Source of the DNA: Enterobacter chengduensis
GTDB lineage: Bacteria; Pseudomonadota; Gammaproteobacteria; Enterobacterales; Enterobacteriaceae
DNA: 64,000 nucleotides
Assembly: GCF_001984825.2 (NCBI RefSeq)
Contig: NZ_CP043318.1
Location: 2,666,001-2,730,000, forward strand
Reading direction: 5' to 3'
Positions 36,442 to 44,678 of the stretch are shown piece after piece; the stretch's first letter is position 1, and every line of letters starts with the position of its first letter. The position numbers and the translations under genes are program-made. Below the pieces are notes generated by a model that worked only from the letters and a program-made list of their open reading frames with translations, had not been told where the DNA came from and made no database searches.

Positions 36442-37017
36442 TTACGAGCCGGACTGGTTGAGCCGTACAACCAGGTAGATACAGGTTTCATTCGTTTCGT
36501 TGATGAACCGGCAGTCATTTGGCGGCCCCAGCTCAAGACAGTCTCCGGCGCGCATTTCGTGGCGCGTATCGCCCTCCTGAAACACCAGCTCGCCGGACTG
36601 GAGCCAGATAAGCTGACGCGCCAGCGCGTAAGAAGAGGCAGGCATAGGCACATCGCTGCCCGCAGGCAGTTCAACCTGAACAAGGTCGATGGGCAGATCG
36701 GTTCGGGGAGAAACATGGCGGCGGAGGTAGTGCGTCTGCGGGTCGCGCCAGACGGGCTGGTTGACGAGGCGCAACAGCTTGCCTTCCTGCATTTCGGCCC
36801 GGGCAATCAGCGTGGACATGCTGATGCCAAACGCGCCGGAGAGGCGGGCAAGCAAGGTGGCCGTTGGGCTACTGTCTCCGCGCTCTATCTTGTGGATCAT
36901 GGCGCGGGAGACGCCTGCCCGGTCAGCAAGCTCGCTCAGGGACCATCCGCGAGACTCGCGCTCCAGGCGAATTCTTGCGCTAATCCGTTGATTCATCGTG
37001 TCTGTTATGGTGTTCAT
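36442..37017 (-). CDS. XRE-cupin transcriptional regulator
   Basis: 191 residues. The N-terminal Cro/CI-type helix-turn-helix at about 10-65 (GWSLSELADRAGVSRAMIHKIERGDSSPTATLLARLSGAF) is joined to a C-terminal cupin sensor domain (about 110-185, SGELVFQEGDTRHEMRAGDC). Such XRE-cupins often control amino acid or amine metabolism. It is divergent from mnaT-ydcZ, and the intergenic region contains repeated ACTATAGT dyads, so it probably controls that operon and itself. Confidence 0.88.
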   Translation of the reverse strand: MNTITDTMNQRISARIRLERESRGWSLSELADRAGVSRAMIHKIERGDSSPTATLLARLSGAFGISMSTLIARAEMQEGKLLRLVNQPVWRDPQTHYLRRHVSPRTDLPIDLVQVELPAGSDVPMPASSYALARQLIWLQSGELVFQEGDTRHEMRAGDCLELGPPNDCRFINETNETCIYLVVRLNQSGS

Positions 37018-37022
37018 GACGT

Positions 37023-37143
37023 CATACTATAGTGTATGAACGGCATTTCAATCGGCTTTTGATAACAAAAAAATATAGTTTATGCCGTAGCGATCGGGCG
37101 ATACGGTTGTGTAATATCGTAGCAATAACGTAACACTATAGTG
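37023..37143. promoter_or_regulatory. Repeated ACTATAGT dyads, candidate operators of the XRE-cupin regulator
   Basis: CATAC-TATAGT-GTATG (37023-37038) lies just upstream of the regulator start, and CACTATAGTG (37134-37143) is a perfect palindrome 23 bases upstream of the mnaT ATG. Both contain ACTATAGT. A third related stretch, ATATAGTTTATG, is at 37072-37083. The spacing suits cooperative binding at both ends of the divergent promoter. Confidence 0.55.
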
Positions 37144-37165
37144 AACAACACACAGAGGGTTAAAC

Positions 37166-37684
37166 ATGATCGTTCGTCATGCCTGCAAAGAAGACTGCGC
37201 TGCGATAGGCGAAATCTACAACCACGCGGTGCTGCATACCGCCGCGATCTGGAACGATACAACCGTCGATACCGATAATCGCATCGCCTGGTTTGAGGCG
37301 CGCACGCTTGCGGGCTATCCGGTTCTGGTGAGTGAAGAAGACGGTGCGGTGACCGGTTACGCCTCGTTCGGCGACTGGCGCGCCTTCGACGGTTTTCGTC
37401 ATACGGTGGAGCATTCGGTCTACGTGCACCCGGGTCATCAGGGAAAAGGCATTGGCCGCACGCTGATGGTCGCGCTGATTAACGAGGCCCGCGCCATCGG
37501 TAAGCACGTGATGGTGGCCGGCATTGAGGCGCAAAACCATGCCTCAATTCACCTCCACGAAACGCTCGGTTTTATCACAACAGGACAAATGCCGCAGGTG
37601 GGGACCAAGTTTGGCCGCTGGCTGGACCTAACCTTTATGCAGCTGCAGCTGGACGAGCGCAGCGATCCGGACGCTATCCCATGA
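37166..37684 (+). CDS. mnaT: L-methionine/methionine sulfoximine N-acetyltransferase MnaT
   Basis: 172-residue GNAT enzyme, E. coli MnaT (YncA), which acetylates methionine, its sulfone and sulfoximine, and phosphinothricin-like compounds. N-terminal IVRHACKEDCAAIGEIYNHAV; acetyl-CoA loop HPGHQGKGIGRTLMVALI; C-terminal HETLGFITTGQMPQVGTKFG. ATG 37166 follows AGAGGG. Overlaps ydcZ by 4 bases (ATGA). Probably controlled by the divergent XRE-cupin regulator. Confidence 0.94.
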   Translation: MIVRHACKEDCAAIGEIYNHAVLHTAAIWNDTTVDTDNRIAWFEARTLAGYPVLVSEEDGAVTGYASFGDWRAFDGFRHTVEHSVYVHPGHQGKGIGRTLMVALINEARAIGKHVMVAGIEAQNHASIHLHETLGFITTGQMPQVGTKFGRWLDLTFMQLQLDERSDPDAIP

Positions 37685-38130
37685 ATCAGTCACTGACGCT
37701 GGCGTTCCTGGTGGCGGCGGGGATCGGCCTGGTGGTGCAAAACACCTTAATGGTGCGTATCACCCAGAGCTCCTCCACCATTATTATCGCGATGCTGCTG
37801 AACTCTCTGGTCGGCATTGTGCTGTTTGTCAGCATTCTGCTGCTGAAGCAGGGCGTCGCCGGGTTTAGCGAGCTGGCCGCAACGGTGCGCTGGTGGACGC
37901 TTATTCCTGGGCTGCTGGGGTCGTTCTTCGTGTTTGCCAGCATTAGCGGGTATCAGAACGTCGGCGCGGCGACGACCATCGCCGTGCTGGTGGCAAGCCA
38001 GCTGATTGGCGGGCTGGTGCTGGACGTGCTGAGAAGCCATGGCGTTCCGCTGCGCGCCCTGATTGGCCCGGCGTGCGGCGCGGTGATGCTGGTGGTGGGA
38101 GCCTGGCTGGTGGCGAGACGCCAGTTTTGA
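37681..38130 (+). CDS. ydcZ: DMT-superfamily small transporter YdcZ
   Basis: 149-residue inner membrane protein with five hydrophobic segments, the half-size DMT fold (DUF606/YdcZ family), nearly the same as E. coli YdcZ. Conserved parts are AAGIGLVVQNTLMVRITQ and GYQNVGAATTIAVLVASQLIGG. Half-size DMT proteins work as dimers. Export of a methionine-like or N-acetylated compound with mnaT is possible but unproven. Confidence 0.92.
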   Translation: MNQSLTLAFLVAAGIGLVVQNTLMVRITQSSSTIIIAMLLNSLVGIVLFVSILLLKQGVAGFSELAATVRWWTLIPGLLGSFFVFASISGYQNVGAATTIAVLVASQLIGGLVLDVLRSHGVPLRALIGPACGAVMLVVGAWLVARRQF

Positions 38131-38133
38131 TCG

Positions 38134-38367
38134 TTACAGTATGGTGCCGCCTTTGGTCAGCTGTTCCTGACGCGCGTCCATCTCCTCTTTATGCTGCTTG
38201 CCGTGGTGCGAAATCGCGGTACGCAGGCGCTGCTGCTGGGCGTAGCGGTCTTCACGGCTAAGCTCTGCATCATCGCTTAATTCAATCAGCAGTTCGTTCA
38301 TGTGGGCAATGACGCTCTCGTCGATGGCGGCATCGACGCGGGCGGTAACGTCGTTTAAATGTGACAT
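38134..38367 (-). CDS. ydcY: Small conserved protein YdcY (DUF2526)
   Basis: 77 residues, the same length as E. coli YdcY and nearly identical to it in SVIAHMNELLIELSDDAELSREDRY and the EQLTKGGTIL C-terminus. Acidic, helical, cytoplasmic; function unknown. ATG 38367 has GAGGAG upstream; an in-frame GTG two codons earlier is less likely. Converges with ydcZ, with 3 bases between stops. Confidence 0.93.
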   Translation of the reverse strand: MSHLNDVTARVDAAIDESVIAHMNELLIELSDDAELSREDRYAQQQRLRTAISHHGKQHKEEMDARQEQLTKGGTIL

Positions 38368-38385
38368 TGTCACTCCTCGTGAATT

Positions 38386-38457
38386 GCCGGGTGGCGGCTA
38401 CGCCTTACCCGGCCTACAGGGGGAACCGTAGGCCCGGTAAGCGCAGCGCCACCGGGC
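38386..38457. repeat. REP/BIME element between ydcY and the DppA-like gene
   Basis: Inverted REP pair GCCGGGTGGCGGCTACGCC ... GGTAAGCGCAGCGCCACCGGGC, downstream of the peptide-binding protein gene. Confidence 0.85.
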
Positions 38458-38463
38458 ACACGA

Positions 38464-40062
38464 TCAGTTCAGCTTCGCTTTAGAGAAATCGCTGCCCATC
38501 AGGCTCACGCTGTATCCGGTCACGTTGCTGCGGGTCGCGTAGAACGTTTTGCCGTTAGCCAGCGCGATCCACGGCGCCTGCTGGTAGAAAATCTCCTGCG
38601 CCTGACCGTAGAGCTTCGCGCGCTCGGCCTGGCTGCTGGTCAGCTTCGCTTTTTGTACAAGGGCATCATACCCCTTATCACACCAGCGCGCGGCGTTTGA
38701 TCCGGTTTTAATGCTGCTGCAGCCGAGCAGCACGTCGGCAAAGTTGTCCGGGTCGCCGTTATCGGACATCCAGCCAAACAGCGCGGCGTCATGTTCGCCT
38801 TTACGCATTCCGGAGAGATATTCGCCCCACTCGTAGGAGACAATTTTGGCCTTCACGCCGACTTTCGCCCAGTCGCTCTGAATCATCTCCGCGATACGAC
38901 GCGAGTTCGGGTTATACGGACGCTGAACCGGCATTGACCACAGCGTAACTTCCGCCCCCTTCTCCAGGCCCGCCTGCTTCAGCAGGGCTTTCGCTTTTTC
39001 AGGATCGTAGCCGTAGTCCTTCAGGTCTTTATTAAAGCCCAGCATATTTGGCGGGATCGGCGATTTTGCCACCGTACCCGATCCCATAAAGACCGCATTC
39101 ACGATAGCCTTCTTGTCGGTCGCGTAGTTCAGCGCCTGACGCACCAGCACGTTATCAAACGGTTTTTTCTCGGTGTTAAACGCCAGATAGCCGACGTTCA
39201 GGGCATCGACCGAGTGCAGCGTCAGGTCTTTATTGTTCTTGATGACGTCAAACTGAACCGGAGACGGTGCAGGAATAATCTGGCACTCGTTGGTCTGCAG
39301 CTTCGCCAGTCGGGTTTCCACGTTCGGCGTAATCGAGAAGATGAGATGCTTCGTCGGCACGTCGCCTTCCCAGTAGTTCGGGTTCGCGACGTAGCGGATC
39401 AGCGAATCCACCTTGTACTGCTGCAGCACGTATGGCCCGGTACCGATCGGCCAGGTGTCGACGTTTTCAGGCGTGCCTTTTTTCAGCATCGCGTCGGCGT
39501 ATTCGGCGGAAAGAATGGAGGCGAAATCCATCCCCCAGTCGGCCAGAAACGCGGCGTTGGGTTCACTGAGGGTGAACTGCACGTGGTAATCATCAACCTT
39601 TTTAACGTCCTGGATCAGCTTGTCGAGCCCCACGTCGTTAAAGTATTCGTAGTTGCCCTGCGACACGTTGTGATACGGGTGCTTAGGGTCTTTCTGACGC
39701 ATAACCGAGAAAATAACGTCATCGGCGTTAAAGTCGCGCGTCGGTTTGAAGTACTTGTTGCTGTTGAACTTCACCCCTTTGCGCAGGGCAAAGGTATAGG
39801 TCTTACCGTCCGGTGAGATCGTCCAGGACTCCGCCAGCGACGGAACCGGGGTGTTTTTCACCGGGTCGAAATTGATCAGGCGGTTGTACAGCACCTGAGA
39901 GCTGGCCACAAAAGAGGGGCCAGAGCTGGCGATTTGCGGGTTGAAGGATTCGGGGGACGCTTCTGAACAGTAAATAAGCGTATCGTTGTTTGCCGCCCAT
40001 GCGGCACCGGCTGGTAGCAGCGCGCTCAGCGCAAGGGCGAGCAGTGTTTTCCCTGTAGACAT
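38464..40062 (-). CDS. DppA/OppA-like periplasmic peptide-binding protein (orphan)
   Basis: 532-residue SBP family 5 protein. Signal peptide MSTGKTLLALALSALLPAGAAWA. Mature part begins NNDTLIYCSEASPESFNPQI and follows DppA closely (FNADDVIFSVMRQKDPKHPY, ADWGMDFASILSAEYADAML, LWSMPVQRPYNPNSRR, DNGDPDNFADVLLGC). It is not next to permease or ATPase genes, so it presumably delivers its ligand (dipeptide, heme or similar) to the Dpp or another system. A TATAAT-like box lies near 40084-40089 on the minus strand. It replaces nothing in the E. coli order and sits between ydcY and srfA. Confidence 0.9.
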   Translation of the reverse strand: MSTGKTLLALALSALLPAGAAWAANNDTLIYCSEASPESFNPQIASSGPSFVASSQVLYNRLINFDPVKNTPVPSLAESWTISPDGKTYTFALRKGVKFNSNKYFKPTRDFNADDVIFSVMRQKDPKHPYHNVSQGNYEYFNDVGLDKLIQDVKKVDDYHVQFTLSEPNAAFLADWGMDFASILSAEYADAMLKKGTPENVDTWPIGTGPYVLQQYKVDSLIRYVANPNYWEGDVPTKHLIFSITPNVETRLAKLQTNECQIIPAPSPVQFDVIKNNKDLTLHSVDALNVGYLAFNTEKKPFDNVLVRQALNYATDKKAIVNAVFMGSGTVAKSPIPPNMLGFNKDLKDYGYDPEKAKALLKQAGLEKGAEVTLWSMPVQRPYNPNSRRIAEMIQSDWAKVGVKAKIVSYEWGEYLSGMRKGEHDAALFGWMSDNGDPDNFADVLLGCSSIKTGSNAARWCDKGYDALVQKAKLTSSQAERAKLYGQAQEIFYQQAPWIALANGKTFYATRSNVTGYSVSLMGSDFSKAKLN

Positions 40063-40345
40063 GGTTATAACCCTGACAGTTTTATTATATAAGAGAGTAA
40101 TAACAGCACAGCCGTTATGACCTGGCAAATAACGAAACACTATCAGGTTATTCTAAAGCCGCGTTTTTTGCTGATTTTACAGCCAGCGCCCAACGCGGTG
40201 ATTTGCCTTAAGGCCCATTATTCGTCAAGCACAACCGTCACTTTCTATGCCGCAAGAAATCGGCCCTTTTAGCGTCTCTTCTGCCGTTTGGTTGCTTCTT
40301 CATTTCGTTAAAGTAACGGTGTGAAGAAGTATATGGGATCAAATC

Positions 40346-41692
40346 GTGGCAAAAACTCTTTTACGCAGCGGTAACCTGGATGACTTTCAGGCCGTTGGCG
40401 GCGGCGGACAAGCCGTTTTTGAATCAGCGTTACAAATCCGGGAAGCGCTCCGGTTACGCAAACAGCAGGCCATCGTCGAATGTCTGGCGATCCCTCAGGT
40501 CAACGACAGCGGCGACCGCGTGGACTGGTATTCCCCGGTTGAAGGGAGCGTAACCAGCTGGAAAGCGGCCGATGAAGACGATCGTTACCGCGCCCTGCGT
40601 TATCTGGAAAACACGCTGGCCAGCGTCGAGTCGCTCAGCAAAAAATGCCTCCAGTCGCCCAAAACCGCCCAGCAGCTTTTTGGCTCCCTGCTGTCGAAGG
40701 CGTTTCAATTCCCGGGGGAAAACTTCCTCTTCCTGGTAGACGGAAAGCCGGTCATCTGCTTCTGGGGGTTTGTAAACCTGAACGAGAACGCGCGCGACGA
40801 TGTTCTCGACTGCCTGCGTGAGTCCCTGATCCCTGAACCTGCCCCCGTTGTGATTGCCGATCCGGAGCCCGAGCCTGAACCCGAACCGATCGTCACCTTT
40901 GAACACGCAGACGAGCCGCTGATCGCCCCTTCCACGGTGGTGCGCATTACCCCGGACGAACTGTATGCGCCCGGGCCCGCCCCGGCTGTTGCGCAACCCG
41001 CTCAGGAACCGGCCCCGCCGATCGTCGCGAAAAAGCGCCGCGTTCCCCTGTGGACGCTACCGGCTGCCGTCGCGATCGTCGCCGCCATCACCGCCCCGCT
41101 GCTGTGGCCAAAACAGGCCCCTTCCGCTGCGCCCGCACACGCCGCCGCGCCGGAACCGGTGGAGATTGCGCCGAAGCCGATCAAGGCGGTTGAGCCGCTG
41201 GCGATGACGTTACCGCTGCATCAGGCAGAGGTGCTGGCAAGCAAGGAAAAAGAACCTGCTCCAGCGCCTGCGCCGCAGCCCGCTCCGGTAGTGATTGTCG
41301 CCATCCCGAAAGACGCCATGGTGATGGAGGCGAATCAGGTAAAAGCGGGATCGACGCGCTTCCTGAACGGCACCTGGCGTGCGGTTCTCGACGTGAAAGA
41401 TCCGGTCACCGGCAAGCCGCCGTCAATGCGCTATCAGATCCAGAACAATAAAGGCTTCGCCCGGGTTGTCCATGGCGATAACGTTGTCTGCCGCGCGGAG
41501 GTGTTCTCCGGCCTGCACAGCAACGGCGAGCTGATGATTAAAAGTCGCAGCACCGCCCGCTGCACCGACGGCTCCCGCTACCCGATGCCGGAAATTGCCT
41601 GTAAAGCAGGCACCAGCGATATCGCAGAATGTCGCGCCCGTTATGATGCCAACACCGTCGTCCCACTGACGTTTAAGAAAGCAGGTGCCTGA
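40346..41692 (+). CDS. srfA: SrfA: single-pass membrane protein of the srfABC operon
   Basis: 448 residues. A cytoplasmic N-terminal domain (1-160) is followed by a Pro/Glu-rich linker (about 163-230, with PEPEPEPEP). One membrane segment (about 233-254, VPLWTLPAAVAIVAAITAPLLW) follows the basic AKKRR, placing the N-terminus in the cytoplasm. A second Pro/Ala linker leads to a periplasmic C-terminal domain (about 335-448) with four cysteines (near 382, 406, 419 and 429), suited to two disulfides. GTG 40346 is the only start in frame before the conserved region. srfABC was named for SsrB-regulated genes in Salmonella; biochemical function is not known. Confidence 0.88.
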   Translation: MAKTLLRSGNLDDFQAVGGGGQAVFESALQIREALRLRKQQAIVECLAIPQVNDSGDRVDWYSPVEGSVTSWKAADEDDRYRALRYLENTLASVESLSKKCLQSPKTAQQLFGSLLSKAFQFPGENFLFLVDGKPVICFWGFVNLNENARDDVLDCLRESLIPEPAPVVIADPEPEPEPEPIVTFEHADEPLIAPSTVVRITPDELYAPGPAPAVAQPAQEPAPPIVAKKRRVPLWTLPAAVAIVAAITAPLLWPKQAPSAAPAHAAAPEPVEIAPKPIKAVEPLAMTLPLHQAEVLASKEKEPAPAPAPQPAPVVIVAIPKDAMVMEANQVKAGSTRFLNGTWRAVLDVKDPVTGKPPSMRYQIQNNKGFARVVHGDNVVCRAEVFSGLHSNGELMIKSRSTARCTDGSRYPMPEIACKAGTSDIAECRARYDANTVVPLTFKKAGA

Positions 41693-41696
41693 TCCT

Positions 41697-44678
41697 ATGC
41701 TGGTAAATCTTTGCGACTATAAACAAAGCGTCACGCTTATTGCCAACAGCGGCGTGCAGTTCCTTGATTTCGGCCTGACGCCGCAGGACCTGGCCAGCAA
41801 CGGACGCTTCGTACGTAAAACCGCGAACGGCCCGCTTTTGCGCCTCGATTTCGACCTGGTCAACGGTCGCTATACCCTGCCGGCCATGAACGGCGGGCAG
41901 CCTGAAGTGGTCAAGCCGGAAACCACTATCCCGCTGCATCAGTCTCTGGCGGTGCTGGACGGCGTCTGGCTTCCGGTTCCGTTCCTGCGCTTCAACCCGC
42001 CGCGCACCTTTGTTGAGGGGCCGGATAACTGGGCCCGCGTTCAGGTGCGCAGGCTTGACACCCCGGATACGGCAGGCAACACGCACCGCGTCACGCTCGC
42101 CCTCGACAGCCAGATTGCCGAACATGCCACGTCCGCACTCTCGCCGGTAGAAAACGATATTCTGAACGGGACCCGCTTCGCGCTGGCCTGGCGAGACAGC
42201 GAAGTAGAAAGTTTCCTCGATCAGACCTGGATTGACGGCTGGCTGCGCGAGGCGTTTACCCAGTATGCCGACGGCGTTGAAAGCCGCTCGGAACGCGATC
42301 TCCAGCAGGCGATGCGCGGCTTTGAATATCAGGCCCACTGGCTGAACCTGATGACCATGCTCGGTGAACAGCTCACCGTGCCGGAAGTGAAATTTGTCAC
42401 CCACACGCTCAGCACGCCGGCCATTCCGGTCGACCTGATCCTCGACGTGGGCAATACCCACACATGCGGCGTCATTATTGAAGACCATGGCGATGCCAAC
42501 GATGGGCTGCGCCAGACCGCCGAGCTGCAGGTCCGCTCGCTCAGCGAGCCGCAGTTCCTGAACGAGCCGCTGTTCACCAGCCGTCTCGAGTTTTCGGAAG
42601 CGCGTTTTGGCAAACAGCACTTCTCGGTTGAAAGCGGTCGCGAAGATGCCTTTGTCTGGCCGTCGATTGTTCGCGTTGGCGATGAAGCCCGCAAGCTGGC
42701 GATGCAGCGTCTGGGAACCGAGGGCAACAGCGGCATCTCCAGCCCGCGTCGCTACCTGTGGGATGAAACGCCGGTCGTGCAGGACTGGCGCTTTAGCCAG
42801 ATGAACAGTAAGACCCAGCGTGAACCGCTTGCCACCGCGTTTCCGCTGATGAACCTGATGAACGATGACGGCGAGCCGCTCTTCACGCTGCCGCAGGACG
42901 AGCGCCTGCCGGTCTTCTCGCCGCAGTACAGCCGCAGCACCCTGATGACGCACATGCTGTGCGAGCTGCTGGCACAGGCGCTGGGCCAGATCAACAGCGT
43001 CGCCACGCGCCTGCGCCTGGGCTTCCCGGCCTCGCCGCGCCAGCTGCGCACCCTGATCCTGACCCTGCCTTCGGCCATGCCAAAGCAGGAGCGCGAGATC
43101 TTCCGTCGTCGCATGTTTGAAGCCATCGCCATCGTCTGGAAAGCAATGGGCTGGCATCCGCAGGATGAGGATTTTGTCACCCGTAAACAGCAGGATAAAT
43201 GCGTGGTGCCGGTACCTGAAATCCAGATGGAGTGGGATGAAGCCAGCTGCGGCCAGCTGGTCTGGCTGTACAACGAAGCCATCTCCCGCTTTGGCGGCCA
43301 GACGGAAGCCTTCTTTGCCTCCCTGGCCCGCCCGGACCGTGAGCCTGAACCGGGTAGCCAGCCGGGCCGCGCCCTGCGCGTCGCGTCTATCGACATCGGC
43401 GGTGGCACAACGGATATGGCGATCACCCATTACCAGCTGGATGACGGCTCCGGCAATAACGTCAAAATCACGCCGCAACTGCTGTTCCGCGAAGGGTTTA
43501 AAGTGGCGGGCGACGATACGCTGCTGGACGTGATTCAGCGCTACGTGCTGCCTGCCCTGCAAACGCAGCTGCAGAAATCCGGTATCGCTGACGCCTCGCT
43601 GCTGATGGCCTCGCTGTTCGGCGACTCCGGACGCATCGATACCCAGGCCGTACTGCGCCAGCAGACGGCGCTTCAGCTCTTTATGCCGATTGGCCATGCC
43701 ATTCTTGCCGCGTGGGAATCCAGCGACGTTGACGATCCGCTGGCCGGTCTGCATGCCACCTTTGGCGATCTCCTGGCGCAAAAGCCGACCCGCAACGTGA
43801 TGAATTACCTGCAGCAGGCGATCGATCATGCCCTGCCCGCGGGTTCCGACGCGTTTGATCTGTTCGCCGTGCCGCTGCACGTCAATTTCCGCGAAATGCA
43901 GGATGCGATGCTGGCCGGGCAGTTTACGCTGGCCTCCCCGCTCCACGCGGTGTGCGAGGCGATATCCCACTACGGCTGCGACATTCTGCTGATCACCGGT
44001 CGTCCAGGCTGCCTGCCTGGGGTTCAGGCGCTGATTCGTCATCTGCAGCCGGTGCCGGTCAACCGCATCGTCTGGCTGGATAAATACCAGGTGCACGAAT
44101 GGTATCCGTTCAGCCAGCAGGGACGCATTGGCAACCCGAAATCAACGGCCGCCGTGGGGGCCATGCTCTGCAGCCTGGCGCTCGACCTGCGTCTGCCGCG
44201 CTTCAACTTTAAGGCCGCGGACATTGGCGCGTACTCCACCGTGCGCTATCTCGGCGTGCTGGATAACACCGTTAATACCCTGCGCGAGGAAAACGTCTGG
44301 TATCAGGATATCGATCTCGATAAACCCGGCGCGAAGCTCGACGCGCGTCTGCACTTCCCGCTGCGCGGTAACGTGACCCTCGGCTTCCGCCAGCTGGCGA
44401 ACGCGCGCTGGCCCGCCACGCCGCTCTACACGCTCAGCATTAACTCGGCTGAACTGGCGAAAGCGATTGCCGGTGACGGCGTGCTGAACGTGCGGCTCAA
44501 GCTCTGCGGCGGCAGCAAGCAGGAAGGTCCGGAGGCCTTCGAGCTGAGCGACGCCTGGCTGCAGGACGGCACCCCGGTGGCGCCTGACGCATTAACCTTC
44601 AAACTGAATACCCTGGCCGACCGCCGACACAGCGGCAGCCACTACTGGATCGACAGCGGGAGCGTATACCTGAAATGA
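41697..44678 (+). CDS. srfB: SrfB: large protein with actin/Hsp70-type ATPase motifs
   Basis: 993 residues, the usual SrfB length, from ATG 41697; an in-frame GTG at 41685 overlapping srfA is an alternative. I see the actin/Hsp70/FtsA-type motifs in order: phosphate 1 ILDVGNTHTCGVIIED (about 248-263), phosphate 2 IDIGGGTTDMAI (565-576) and an adenosine-type ITGRPGCLPGV (766-776). The rest is soluble, without membrane segments. The roughly 300-residue insertion between phosphate 1 and 2 is much larger than in Hsp70. I infer an ATP-dependent scaffold or chaperone working with SrfA and SrfC. It overlaps srfC by 4 bases. Confidence 0.9.
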   Translation: MLVNLCDYKQSVTLIANSGVQFLDFGLTPQDLASNGRFVRKTANGPLLRLDFDLVNGRYTLPAMNGGQPEVVKPETTIPLHQSLAVLDGVWLPVPFLRFNPPRTFVEGPDNWARVQVRRLDTPDTAGNTHRVTLALDSQIAEHATSALSPVENDILNGTRFALAWRDSEVESFLDQTWIDGWLREAFTQYADGVESRSERDLQQAMRGFEYQAHWLNLMTMLGEQLTVPEVKFVTHTLSTPAIPVDLILDVGNTHTCGVIIEDHGDANDGLRQTAELQVRSLSEPQFLNEPLFTSRLEFSEARFGKQHFSVESGREDAFVWPSIVRVGDEARKLAMQRLGTEGNSGISSPRRYLWDETPVVQDWRFSQMNSKTQREPLATAFPLMNLMNDDGEPLFTLPQDERLPVFSPQYSRSTLMTHMLCELLAQALGQINSVATRLRLGFPASPRQLRTLILTLPSAMPKQEREIFRRRMFEAIAIVWKAMGWHPQDEDFVTRKQQDKCVVPVPEIQMEWDEASCGQLVWLYNEAISRFGGQTEAFFASLARPDREPEPGSQPGRALRVASIDIGGGTTDMAITHYQLDDGSGNNVKITPQLLFREGFKVAGDDTLLDVIQRYVLPALQTQLQKSGIADASLLMASLFGDSGRIDTQAVLRQQTALQLFMPIGHAILAAWESSDVDDPLAGLHATFGDLLAQKPTRNVMNYLQQAIDHALPAGSDAFDLFAVPLHVNFREMQDAMLAGQFTLASPLHAVCEAISHYGCDILLITGRPGCLPGVQALIRHLQPVPVNRIVWLDKYQVHEWYPFSQQGRIGNPKSTAAVGAMLCSLALDLRLPRFNFKAADIGAYSTVRYLGVLDNTVNTLREENVWYQDIDLDKPGAKLDARLHFPLRGNVTLGFRQLANARWPATPLYTLSINSAELAKAIAGDGVLNVRLKLCGGSKQEGPEAFELSDAWLQDGTPVAPDALTFKLNTLADRRHSGSHYWIDSGSVYLK

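Noticed and set aside
35337..36806. 489-codon frame containing curA
   Set aside because: The first 143 codons are antisense to the XRE-cupin gene; ATG 36377 with a ribosome site and the family N-terminus is the true start.
41673..44096. 807-codon minus-strand frame
   Set aside because: Antisense shadow of srfB; composition is typical of a reverse frame and no family features are seen.
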